This document shows positions 1 through 5,971 of a stretch of DNA of 9,429 nucleotides, one piece after another. This DNA is from Spirochaetia bacterium (GTDB lineage Bacteria; Spirochaetota; Spirochaetia; Sphaerochaetales; Sphaerochaetaceae). The translations under genes and the position numbers were made by a program. The notes below the pieces were generated by a model. The model was not told the DNA's origin and did not search any database. It saw only the letters and a program-made list of their open reading frames with translations. Location of the stretch: contig CAAGIP010000131.1 of NCBI GenBank assembly GCA_900769955.1, positions 1 through 9,429 on the forward strand, given 5' to 3'. Position 1 is the stretch's first letter. The number at the start of each line of letters is the position of its first letter.

Positions 1-53
1 GTGTTGAGGAGGTTGACAGTATTCTCTGTGAAAAGGAACCTTCCCCCATGTAA
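1..53 (+). CDS. possible C-terminal tail of a truncated gene
   Basis: Reading from base 3, the plus strand is open for 16 codons, giving V-E-E-V-D-S-I-L-C-E-K-E-P-S-P-M, and ends in TAA at 51-53. The acidic, ordinary composition would suit the end of a real protein entering from the left and converging on hpf. The piece is too short to assign to a family and could be chance. The other plus frame (from base 1) also stays open to a TAA at 61-63. No terminator for this strand was seen directly after the stop. Confidence 0.25.
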   Translation, partial: VEEVDSILCEKEPSPM

Positions 54-100
54 GTTCATTTAATTTGGATTCCGTGAAGCATTGGGGCTTGGCGGGATGG

Positions 101-132
101 AAAAAAGAGCGGTATGACTTCTGCCATACCGC
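101..132 (-). terminator. intrinsic terminator after hpf
   Basis: On the minus strand an 8-bp perfect stem (GCGGTATG at 132-125 pairing with CATACCGC at 116-109) encloses an 8-base loop. It is followed by TC and six T (106-101). It starts 22 bases after the hpf stop codon, as expected for a rho-independent terminator closing the rpoN-hpf transcription unit. Read on the plus strand there is no T-run after the stem, so it looks one-directional. Confidence 0.85.
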
Positions 133-154
133 ATCTGCTATTGAATCCTGATGG

Positions 155-451
155 TTACTTTTCCATCACCTTTTCTTTTTCTTTTTTTGCTACAGCCTGG
201 ATTTTATCCGCGATGAGCTCGATTCCTTCATATAACTCGTAGCAGTCGTAGCTTACGATTTTTTCCGTCTTCCATCTGAAGTGGAGAATCGCATCGATGT
301 GGAACCCGATTCCCTTACTCTCACGCTTGATGGCGATATCAAGATCATGGAGATAGTCATCGGCGAATGAGAGCTTCTGAAGCTTTTTGTCGATGAAGTC
401 ACGTGTTTCCTGACTCGGTACGTAGTTGATGCCTCTTACTGTAAGATTCAT
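155..451 (-). CDS. hpf: short ribosome hibernation promoting factor (HPF/RaiA family)
   Basis: This is a 98-residue S30AE-family protein. Such proteins bind the 30S subunit near the decoding site and inactivate or protect ribosomes in slow growth. The whole length matches the N-terminal HPF domain: an opening strand MNLTVRGINY, helix SQETRDFIDKKLQKL, a basic middle strand, and a closing helix starting YELYEGIELIADKI that ends in a lysine-rich tail. The C-terminal dimerisation domain of long HPF is absent, so this is the short form. The ATG is preceded by AGGAGG (458-463) six bases upstream, which fixes the start. It is the last gene of the block after rpoN, an order also known in enterobacteria. 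It has its own promoter at 484-511 and a terminator downstream. Confidence 0.95.
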   Translation of the reverse strand: MNLTVRGINYVPSQETRDFIDKKLQKLSFADDYLHDLDIAIKRESKGIGFHIDAILHFRWKTEKIVSYDCYELYEGIELIADKIQAVAKKEKEKVMEK

Positions 452-477
452 TTTTGACCTCCTAATAACAGGTTTAT

Positions 478-504
478 GTCTTAAGTATACTATGAGGTCT
501 TAAG
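478..504. repeat. paired GTCTTAAG direct repeats over the hpf promoter
   Basis: GTCTTAAG occurs at 478-485 and again at 497-504, 19 bases apart start to start. One copy overlaps the -10 end and the start region; the other sits in the spacer next to the -35. Such spacing puts both copies on nearly the same face of the helix, which suits an operator for a dimeric regulator. This is an inference from position only. Confidence 0.4.
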
Positions 505-511
505 TTTTCAA
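484..511 (-). promoter_or_regulatory. sigma-70-type promoter of hpf
   Basis: On the minus strand TTGAAA (511-506) and TATACT (489-484) are separated by 16 bases. Each differs from consensus at one position. The expected transcript start is near 477, giving a leader of roughly 25 bases that contains the hpf AGGAGG site. The promoter lies in the 80-base gap between rpoN and hpf, so hpf can be transcribed independently of the upstream genes. Confidence 0.7.
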
Positions 512-530
512 AACTTTATTTTGACAAAAT
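504..530. repeat. two short palindromes upstream of the hpf promoter
   Basis: GTTTTCAAAAC (504-514) and ATTTTGACAAAAT (518-530) are perfect inverted repeats with 5-bp and 6-bp arms around a single central base. Their centres are 15 bases apart. The first covers the -35 element (506-511); the second lies just upstream, next to the rpoN stop codon. They could be protein-binding sites, although AT-rich DNA makes short palindromes fairly common. Confidence 0.3.
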
Positions 531-531
531 A

Positions 532-1920
532 TCAGACGCCCCTGACGAATGAGGAGTCGATATCAAGTTCCTTGCGGTACTTGTTCACGGTTCTCCTTGC
601 ACAGGAAATTCCCTTTGCCGCAAGCATGTCACTGATCTTCTGATCAGAGAGGGCCTTGCCTGTGGTATTGTTCTCTATTATCTCCCTGACCATGTCCTTT
701 ACTGCAGTCTTACTGACTGTTTCACCTGTTTCGGCATTTGACAGGGCGCTTGGAAAAAGCTCCTTGAGGGAGAATACACCCCAGTCGGTATCGATATACT
801 TACTTGTGGTTATTCTGCTGACGGTGGTTTCATGAACACCGATTTCCTCTGCAACCTCGCGAAGTGTGAGGGGTTTGAGGCTTCTCGTACCGAAGAGGAA
901 GAATGCCTTCTGCTTCTCAAGAAGGACACGTCCTACCTTTTCCAGTGTTGACCTTCTCATTTCCAGCTGGTTGATGAGCTGGTCAGCTGCCTGAACCTGG
1001 CTTTTCAGATACTTAGATGCTTCCTTTTCATCCTTGTCTCCGGATGAGGCATAATCCTTAAGCATCTGTCTGTATTCATCATCGACGGTTACGACGGGGA
1101 GTGTGGAATCATTCATCCTCATGACAAGCTTTCCGTCCTCCTGTTTTATTGAGAGGTCGGGGATTATGAGCTGGTCGTAAGAGGAAGCAAAGCGCGCTCC
1201 GGGGTATGGTGTCAGTGTTTTCAGGAAGGAGAAGAGCGCATTGAGATCCTCTTCTTCGATCCTAAGTGCCCTTGCAACTTCGCGGGTCTTTCCCGCCCTC
1301 ATCTTTTCAAGATGGTCATTGACAAGGGATGTGAAGGCATTAAGCTCGGAACCTTTCATGCCGAGGTTTTCCGCCTGTATGATGAGAGACTCCCTCCAGT
1401 TGGTGCATCCGATGCCTGAGGGGTCCATCTGGTGGAGCACATTTAGGGCATCTTTGAGATATTTCCTGTCCTGAGCGCTTAAGAGCTCTTCGGGAGCACG
1501 TGGGAAAAAGCCTCTGGAATCGAGGGATGAAATGAGGATCTCTGCGGCATGTCTCTCGCCGTCACTGAGTTTCAGCTCCCCAAGCTGACCCATAAGATGC
1601 TCTTCCAGAGTTTCCTCTTCCTTTACTGCTCCCTCCAGCCATGCCTGGTGGCTGTCTGAGAGATCTGAACCGTATGCCGATGAGTCCGAATAATCCTCTG
1701 TCCGGTCCTTTCGGGAGTATTTGTCGAGATACTCCTCGTAGCTTACACCTTTATCGTTTTTAGGCTGTTCGACAACGAGGGTGGGGTTCTTTGAAGCTTC
1801 ATCCTCAATTCTGGCCAGTAGCTCGGAAAGGGGAAGAGTCATCAGTTCAAGTGACTGTATCATCTGGAGATTGAGCTTCAGCTGCTGTTTCTGTGTGAGG
1901 GAAAGAGATGAAGTCAGCAT
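532..1920 (-). CDS. rpoN: RNA polymerase sigma-54 factor
   Basis: This 462-residue protein has the full layout of sigma-54. Residues 1-50 are the Q- and L-rich activator-interacting region (LTQKQQLKL, QMIQSLELMTLP, NPTLVVE). An acidic linker covers about 52-100, and the core-binding domain with its DPSGIG segment about 105-300. The helix-turn-helix region is 351-376 (LREVAEEIGVHETTVSRI), followed by KYIDTDWGVFSLKELF. The RpoN box ARRTVNKYRK is at 441-450, matching the diagnostic ARRTVAKYRE. Sigma-54 recognises -24/-12 promoters and needs AAA+ activators; no activator and no clear -24/-12 site was found in this window. The ATG shares one base with the lptB stop (TGATG), and AGGAGG at 1931-1936 precedes it by ten bases, so translation is probably coupled to lptB. 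Confidence 0.98.
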   Translation of the reverse strand: MLTSSLSLTQKQQLKLNLQMIQSLELMTLPLSELLARIEDEASKNPTLVVEQPKNDKGVSYEEYLDKYSRKDRTEDYSDSSAYGSDLSDSHQAWLEGAVKEEETLEEHLMGQLGELKLSDGERHAAEILISSLDSRGFFPRAPEELLSAQDRKYLKDALNVLHQMDPSGIGCTNWRESLIIQAENLGMKGSELNAFTSLVNDHLEKMRAGKTREVARALRIEEEDLNALFSFLKTLTPYPGARFASSYDQLIIPDLSIKQEDGKLVMRMNDSTLPVVTVDDEYRQMLKDYASSGDKDEKEASKYLKSQVQAADQLINQLEMRRSTLEKVGRVLLEKQKAFFLFGTRSLKPLTLREVAEEIGVHETTVSRITTSKYIDTDWGVFSLKELFPSALSNAETGETVSKTAVKDMVREIIENNTTGKALSDQKISDMLAAKGISCARRTVNKYRKELDIDSSFVRGV

Positions 1921-2660
1921 CAGTGAATTTCCTCCTTCATGAAATCACGGCCGAAATAGATCTCCCTTGCAAGCTCGTTCCTGATAAGCTCATCCTTGGT
2001 TCCGTAAACAAGAATATTGCCGTCATTGATGATATATGCACATGTGGTTATCTCAAGAGTGTCCCTGACATTGTGGTCTGTCAGCAGTACACCGATGCCC
2101 TGTTCACTGAGCTTCCTGATTATCTGCTTGATCTCATAGACGGCCTTGGGGTCGATGCCTGCAAATGGCTCATCAAGCAGGAGAAACTTGGGGTTTGTCG
2201 CAAGTGCCCTGGCGATCTCCGTCCTTCGCCTTTCTCCTCCGGAGAGGGTATAACCGAACTGTTTTCTTACTTTGGCAATACCGAATTCCTCAAGCAGGCT
2301 TTCAAGCAGCTCCTTCTGTGCCGCCCTGGTAAGGTCAGAGCGTGTCTGAATGACAAGGCGGATGTTTTCCTCAACAGTGAGCTTTCGGAAGATGGAGCTT
2401 TCCTGTGGAAGATAGCTGAGTCCGAGCCTTGAGCGCTTATGCATGGGAAGACCTGTGATGTTCTCATCGTTTAAAAGGATTTTTCCTCCATTACTCTTAA
2501 TGAAGCCGACAATCATGTAGAAGGTAGTTGTCTTACCTGCACCGTTGGGACCGAGCAGTCCCGTGACCGAGCCATTATCCATTGAAAAGGAAATACCCTT
2601 GACGACCTGCTTGCGGCCATAGAATTTCGAAAGTCCTTCAACTTTAAGTGTATTAACCAT
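1920..2660 (-). CDS. lptB: LPS export ABC transporter ATP-binding protein
   Basis: This 246-residue ATPase powers lipid extraction from the inner membrane by the LptB2FG complex. The frame is open further upstream, but homology begins at MVNTLKV, and AAGGAG (2667-2672) lies six bases before that ATG, so the start is set at 2660. Motifs in order: Walker A GPNGAGKT (37-44), Q-loop Gln85, signature LSGGERRR (139-146), Walker B FLLLDE (159-164), D-loop GIDP (168-171) and switch His196. The signature followed by RRR-EIARAL is typical of LptB, and the length is close to the 241 residues of the E. coli protein. The gene overlaps the end of the lptA-like gene by 8 bases and touches rpoN. lptF and lptG are not in the window. 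In spirochaetes without classical LPS the cargo may be another glycolipid. Confidence 0.97.
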   Translation of the reverse strand: MVNTLKVEGLSKFYGRKQVVKGISFSMDNGSVTGLLGPNGAGKTTTFYMIVGFIKSNGGKILLNDENITGLPMHKRSRLGLSYLPQESSIFRKLTVEENIRLVIQTRSDLTRAAQKELLESLLEEFGIAKVRKQFGYTLSGGERRRTEIARALATNPKFLLLDEPFAGIDPKAVYEIKQIIRKLSEQGIGVLLTDHNVRDTLEITTCAYIINDGNILVYGTKDELIRNELAREIYFGRDFMKEEIH

Positions 2661-3273
2661 GGACTTCTCCTTCAATTCTGCCTTCAAGCCTGATTTCCTC
2701 TGTCGAGAGATTAATCGTAATGAGCTTTGCGCTGTAGCTGTTCCTGTTCCACACGACACTGGCGTTTCCGGCAAGTGTGAGGGTATCGGCACCCCTGTCG
2801 AATACTATTCTCTCAGCCCTTGCGCTTAATAGCCCTGAATCGGTTGCCTTCATAAGCCGTGCTGCCATGTCAAGACTCAGTATCTCATTCTTCAGATCAT
2901 ATGAAACAGCCCCGGCACTTGCCTCAAGTTCGTTTACCGTATCTGATACTTCACACCAGGCACTTATCAATAAACGCTCCGCGGTCCTGTCATAGTAGAG
3001 TGCCGTTGTCTTTATTGAGAGTCCCTTTTCCTCATCCGCGATCGAGATCGTACCGGTGCATTCAACCACATCGTAATCATCGCCTGAGAGGGTAATCGTG
3101 TCAGCATTTATGACCATTCCTTCCGCGCTTACGGTTGCTCCTCCCGTAAGGGACACAAGCTTTCTGCCTTCCTTCAGGGACACTTTCGAATAACCTCCCG
3201 AAAAGGTCACGGGAGCTGAAATGAGTATGTTCATTGCAAGAAGCAGTGCAAGAACAGCAATTATCTTCTTCAT
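2653..3273 (-). CDS. lptA: LptA/OstA-like periplasmic lipid-bridge protein
   Basis: This 206-residue secreted protein begins with a short basic N-terminus and a hydrophobic stretch (MKKIIAVLALLLAMNILISA), a probable signal peptide. The rest alternates short strands with turns, with repeating units of the type GGATVSAEGMVINADTITLSG and LTLAGNASVVWNRNSYSAKLI. That is the pattern of the OstA beta-jellyroll that forms the periplasmic bridge in Lpt transport. Its position directly before lptB and after an LptC-like gene supports the call. It overlaps the lptC-like stop by ATGA (4 bases) and runs 8 bases into lptB. Family membership rests on strand pattern and context; it could equally be named an OstA-like or LptC-related protein. 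Confidence 0.8.
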   Translation of the reverse strand: MKKIIAVLALLLAMNILISAPVTFSGGYSKVSLKEGRKLVSLTGGATVSAEGMVINADTITLSGDDYDVVECTGTISIADEEKGLSIKTTALYYDRTAERLLISAWCEVSDTVNELEASAGAVSYDLKNEILSLDMAARLMKATDSGLLSARAERIVFDRGADTLTLAGNASVVWNRNSYSAKLITINLSTEEIRLEGRIEGEVHG

Positions 3274-3800
3274 GTGTTCATCTCCCCGGAGTAAAGCTCT
3301 CCAATTTCCAGTGTTGATGCGGTAAGGTCGGCAAAAACGCCCCGACCGCTTATGTGTCCGCCCTCAAAGGTAACCTCGGCATGGCCTTCAGCTTCCACAG
3401 TGTTGTCCCTGCTTCTGAATGTCAGTGACTCTGCACTTACCGATAAGCCGTCCCTGAGCTGCTCAAGAAAGGCTCCACCCGTAAACCTGCACTCCCTTGT
3501 ATCAGTATTGATCCTTCCCGAGCCTGCATGGCCTTTGATGAAGGGCTTTCCTTCCTCATCATTCTGTGTGAATGTAAAGTCCTCAAGAAGAACCTTCTCC
3601 TCATTCAGGAATACCTTCATCACTCCTGCATGTATGACTATGGGTTCTCCTTCTCCCGCAGAGAGCGTATAGCTGGTATTCGTCAGCATTATGTCCGGAA
3701 GCTCGATCTCTTCTTCAGTCACCATGGCACCTTCTGCCGGTGATTTAGTGCATGAAAGAAGCATGAGCAGGACGCATAGGGGAAGGAGAGTCTTTCTCAT
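3270..3800 (-). CDS. lptC: LptC-like lipoprotein of the Lpt bridge
   Basis: This protein of 176 residues starts at the ATG at 3800, which has AAAGGA about seven bases upstream and shares one base with the upstream stop (TGATG). A TTG one codon earlier is also in frame but less likely. The N-terminus MRKTLLPLCVLLMLLSC ends in a lipobox (L14-L15-S16-C17), so Cys17 is probably lipidated. The rest is beta-rich, with OstA-type units such as GHAGSGRINTDTRECRFTGG and ESLTFRSRDNTVEAEGHAEVTF. The place between the RseC-like gene and lptA-lptB argues for LptC, which receives lipid from LptB2FG. E. coli LptC is held by a transmembrane helix, so a lipid anchor would be a variant. A second LptA is the main alternative. 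Confidence 0.75.
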   Translation of the reverse strand: MRKTLLPLCVLLMLLSCTKSPAEGAMVTEEEIELPDIMLTNTSYTLSAGEGEPIVIHAGVMKVFLNEEKVLLEDFTFTQNDEEGKPFIKGHAGSGRINTDTRECRFTGGAFLEQLRDGLSVSAESLTFRSRDNTVEAEGHAEVTFEGGHISGRGVFADLTASTLEIGELYSGEMNT

Positions 3801-4204
3801 CAATCTTCCTTTACTGAGATGATTTCAGGAGTGAACTTCCTTCCTGACACTCTGAAGTAGACGAATGAAATGAGAAAGCCGGCACCAAGCCCCAGAATGG
3901 CCATCAGAAACTGAATCACTTCACTGCCATGGAGCAGGAATGCTCCTGCGGCCATTCCTAAAAAGAAGCAGATAAGCGGAAGGAAAAGTGACATGAAGGA
4001 AGAAAGCACTGTCCGTCCTGCAGGCATGTCGATTATGACCCTGTCACCTTCATTTACTGCAATGTCAGAGGGGTTATCAACCTCAAAAGAGTAGTTTTTT
4101 GTCCTGCAGAAGAGGGAGCTTTTGCACCCTTCGCATGCATTCCTGTCACATGATGCGACAAGAAAGCCTTTCTCATCCTTATATACCGTTACTTCTTTTT
4201 TCAC
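3800..4204 (-). CDS. RseC/MucC-like membrane protein with cysteine motif
   Basis: This 134-residue protein matches the RseC/MucC plan. A small N-terminal domain holds four cysteines, C19-x4-C24-x2-C27-x5-C33. Two hydrophobic segments follow at about 65-91 and 96-118, and the tail is short. RseC proteins are linked to the SoxR-reducing (Rsx/Rnf) system and the sigma-E envelope stress pathway in proteobacteria; the exact role here is unknown. The cysteines could hold a metal or iron-sulfur cluster, or act as a redox pair. The start is GTG at 4204, supported by GGAGGT (4211-4216) six bases upstream and a GTGA overlap with the ymdB stop. It is embedded in the Lpt operon rather than beside rpoE or rnf genes. 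Confidence 0.8.
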   Translation of the reverse strand: MKKEVTVYKDEKGFLVASCDRNACEGCKSSLFCRTKNYSFEVDNPSDIAVNEGDRVIIDMPAGRTVLSSFMSLFLPLICFFLGMAAGAFLLHGSEVIQFLMAILGLGAGFLISFVYFRVSGRKFTPEIISVKED

Positions 4205-5010
4205 TTTGTGACCTCCGGGCGCTGAACGGCAACCTTATGTCTGACAACCTCAATGGACTCTGCCCTCATGTCATCCCCTACCGTGACGAGAACTCCCTGA
4301 AGCTCACAGTCATCCCATGCTTCATGACTTCTGTCGGGAAGGGCCGTCATCAGCTTTGAGATCTCATATGACGGTGCAAAGCCGCCCGCGGACATGAATG
4401 AACCGCAGCGTCCGTTATCGCTGATGTATGCACATCCGTTCATGATGCATGCATCTGCAGTCAGGACCTTTGAGTGGGTAGCTATGACAGCTGCGGCCCT
4501 GTCCTTCACGTAGTGCGCGAAGGTAGCGCTTTCCGCAGTGGTTGCAGAGTGGAACTGGAAGAGGAACACATCCGCTTCATCCTTAAGCTTCTGAAGTATC
4601 ATGTCTGCGGCATTGAGAGGGTTCATTACACACACTCTTGAGAATCCGCTTGTGCCGAGCATGTTGATGATGGCAACCTTCTTTCCTCCGATTTCAACGA
4701 TGCGGTAACCTTTGCCGGGTGTCTTTGCCGGATAGTTCATCGGGCGCAGCACGAAGCTGCACTTGGGAAAGAAATCGACCATCTCTACCTTGTAGAATAT
4801 CTTCTCACCGCCGGTGAGCAGGTTAATCCCGAGATGGGTAAGCTGCATGGCATGGGCCTTGCCGAGCCCGAAGCCGTTTGTGGTACCTTCCGCATTGGCA
4901 ACTATGTAGTCGGGTTTGAGGCGGTCCTTAAGGGACTTAAGTCCTTCCTTGACCGATGCGATACCGGCCCTTCCCACTATCTCGCCAAGAAACAATACTC
5001 GAAAACTCAT
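4201..5010 (-). CDS. ymdB: YmdB-family metallophosphoesterase homologue with altered active site
   Basis: This 269-residue protein aligns along its whole length, nearly without gaps, with the YmdB/TIGR00282 calcineurin-like phosphoesterase family, whose B. subtilis member hydrolyses cyclic nucleotides and affects biofilm regulation. Landmarks are FLGEIVGRAG (7-16), VANAEG (37-42), RPMNYP (89-94), PGKGYRIV, FQFHSATTAES (151-161), ATHSKVLTAD (177-186) and AYISDNG. Compared from memory with B. subtilis YmdB, several ligands differ: Asp8 is Glu10, Asn40 is Gly42, Asn67 is Glu69, catalytic His68 is Lys70, and His177 is Lys181. Glu41, His154 and His179 are kept. It may be inactive or repurposed. 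The frame extends upstream to a TTG at 5046, but homology and the lack of a binding site there favour the ATG at 5010. No Shine-Dalgarno sequence precedes that ATG; a TATTAT lies ten bases upstream. Confidence 0.9.
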   Translation of the reverse strand: MSFRVLFLGEIVGRAGIASVKEGLKSLKDRLKPDYIVANAEGTTNGFGLGKAHAMQLTHLGINLLTGGEKIFYKVEMVDFFPKCSFVLRPMNYPAKTPGKGYRIVEIGGKKVAIINMLGTSGFSRVCVMNPLNAADMILQKLKDEADVFLFQFHSATTAESATFAHYVKDRAAAVIATHSKVLTADACIMNGCAYISDNGRCGSFMSAGGFAPSYEISKLMTALPDRSHEAWDDCELQGVLVTVGDDMRAESIEVVRHKVAVQRPEVTK

Positions 5011-5020
5011 GTGACTAAGG

Positions 5021-5026
5021 ATAATA
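5021..5026 (-). promoter_or_regulatory. possible -10 element just before ymdB
   Basis: On the minus strand TATTAT lies ten bases before the ymdB ATG, in the 46-base gap after the permease gene. The region 17 bases upstream (TTCTTG) is a poor -35 match, so the promoter is weakly supported. If real, transcription would start within a few bases of the ATG, which would fit the absence of a ribosome binding site. Confidence 0.3.
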
Positions 5027-5056
5027 GCAAATGGGAAAAGGTGCAAGAAACTATGA

Positions 5057-5875
5057 TTAAAGGAAGAATGATGAGAGTATTCTGACGTAAAGAAGCGCGA
5101 TGACGACGATGAGTATTTTCCTTATTGCCTTTCCTTCCTTTCTGATCGCATACCAGGATCCTAAAAGATTCCCGATGACCGAAGAGACCGCACATGGAAT
5201 TCCAACCTGGAAGATAATCGTTCCGTTGATAATGAACGTCACGAATGCAGCAATGTTGCTGGCAAGGTTAAGTACCTTTGTCGTTCCGGCACTGAAGATC
5301 AGGGGCAGTCCCATGAATGAAAAGAGGATTGTGTAGAACGTACCCGTTCCGGGACCGAAGAAGCCGTCATACACTCCTATGAACATGGAGGCGCATGCAG
5401 AGACAATGTAAGCGCCTGCCGTGATCTCAAAGCCTCTCCCGTCGGCTTTTTCACATATCAAGGTGCTCTTCCTGGTGCCCTTTTTTTTCAGTGTCAGGAC
5501 CGTGAGCACCGGAAGGACTATGAGCAGCATGTAACGCAGTATGGTATCGGCATAGTGGAGCGCAAGCTGAGCTCCTATTGATGAACCGATAAGTGCAAAG
5601 GGAACGCTTGAAAGCGCAATCCTCCATATGATCTTCCTGCCTCTGGCATAGTTGCCGGTTGCGAACAGGGTTCCGAACGTCATGGAGAATTTGTTCGTGC
5701 TGACCGCATTGACTGCAGGCATGCCTGCCGCATAAAGGCTGGTCAGTGATACGAGTCCGCCTCCTCCCGCAATTGAATCGATGAAGCCTGCAAGGGCGAA
5801 GAGAAGAGTAAGCAGCATGATGGTTGGAAGTTGCGTGAAAGACAATTTGGAAGGCTCCTTTTTCCGGCGAATCAT
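5057..5875 (-). CDS. TauE/SafE (TSUP) family permease
   Basis: This 272-residue integral membrane protein has the internal duplication of the TSUP family, which moves sulfite, sulfoacetate, thiosulfate or related anions across the inner membrane. The first half holds GFIDSIAGGGGLVSLTS (30-46) followed by STNKFSMTFGT. The second half holds GVYDGFFGPGTGTFYTI (167-183) followed by SAGTTKVLN. About eight hydrophobic segments can be read, and a basic loop near 130-150 joins the halves. The frame is open upstream to a TTG at 5911, but the ATG at 5875 has AAGGT (5881-5885) five bases before it and is preferred. Substrate cannot be told from sequence. It is the first gene on the minus strand, 46 bases ahead of ymdB, and diverges from yjjP; no convincing promoter was found for it. 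Confidence 0.92.
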   Translation of the reverse strand: MIRRKKEPSKLSFTQLPTIMLLTLLFALAGFIDSIAGGGGLVSLTSLYAAGMPAVNAVSTNKFSMTFGTLFATGNYARGRKIIWRIALSSVPFALIGSSIGAQLALHYADTILRYMLLIVLPVLTVLTLKKKGTRKSTLICEKADGRGFEITAGAYIVSACASMFIGVYDGFFGPGTGTFYTILFSFMGLPLIFSAGTTKVLNLASNIAAFVTFIINGTIIFQVGIPCAVSSVIGNLLGSWYAIRKEGKAIRKILIVVIALLYVRILSSFFL

Positions 5876-5971
5876 TTTGCACCTTATCCATGATAAAAGC
5901 AACCTCAGCAAGTGGGTTTTTAGCCTCTTTGATGCTGACAGCGGGATGGCTTTGACGTAAAATCATCACTT
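5876..5971. promoter_or_regulatory. divergent intergenic region between permease and yjjP
   Basis: This 96-base spacer must drive the yjjP operon rightwards and probably the permease gene leftwards. The rightward promoter is clear (see 5935-5963). Leftwards, TTGCTG and GATAAG with a 17-base gap are the best pair found, but the match is too weak to call. No operator-like repeat stood out. Confidence 0.5.
5935..5963 (+). promoter_or_regulatory. sigma-70-type promoter of the yjjP operon
   Basis: CTGACA (5935-5940) and TAAAAT (5958-5963) are separated by exactly 17 bases, each one base from consensus. The yjjP ATG begins only eight bases after the -10 element, so the transcript would start at or within about four bases of the ATG. 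No Shine-Dalgarno sequence fits in that distance, so the message is predicted to be leaderless. Confidence 0.65.

Noticed and set aside
463..472. TAATAACAGG at 463-472 repeated at 9399-9408
   Set aside because: A 10-base AT-rich match at the two window ends, with unrelated flanks, is likely to be chance and does not define a mobile element.
1908..2432. 174-codon open frame on the plus strand opposite lptB
   Set aside because: It lies entirely antisense to lptB, whose family and motifs are certain, has no ribosome binding site, and its translation shows no domain. It is a shadow of the lptB codon pattern.
2661..2792. N-terminal extension of lptB over the lptA-like gene
   Set aside because: The extra 44 residues do not resemble an ABC protein and are antiphase to lptA-like coding. 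The ATG at 2660 has its own ribosome binding site.
3721..3745. TGGCAC sequences as possible sigma-54 promoters (also near 8130 and 8960)
   Set aside because: None is followed by a TTGC-type -12 element at the right distance, and all lie inside coding sequence.
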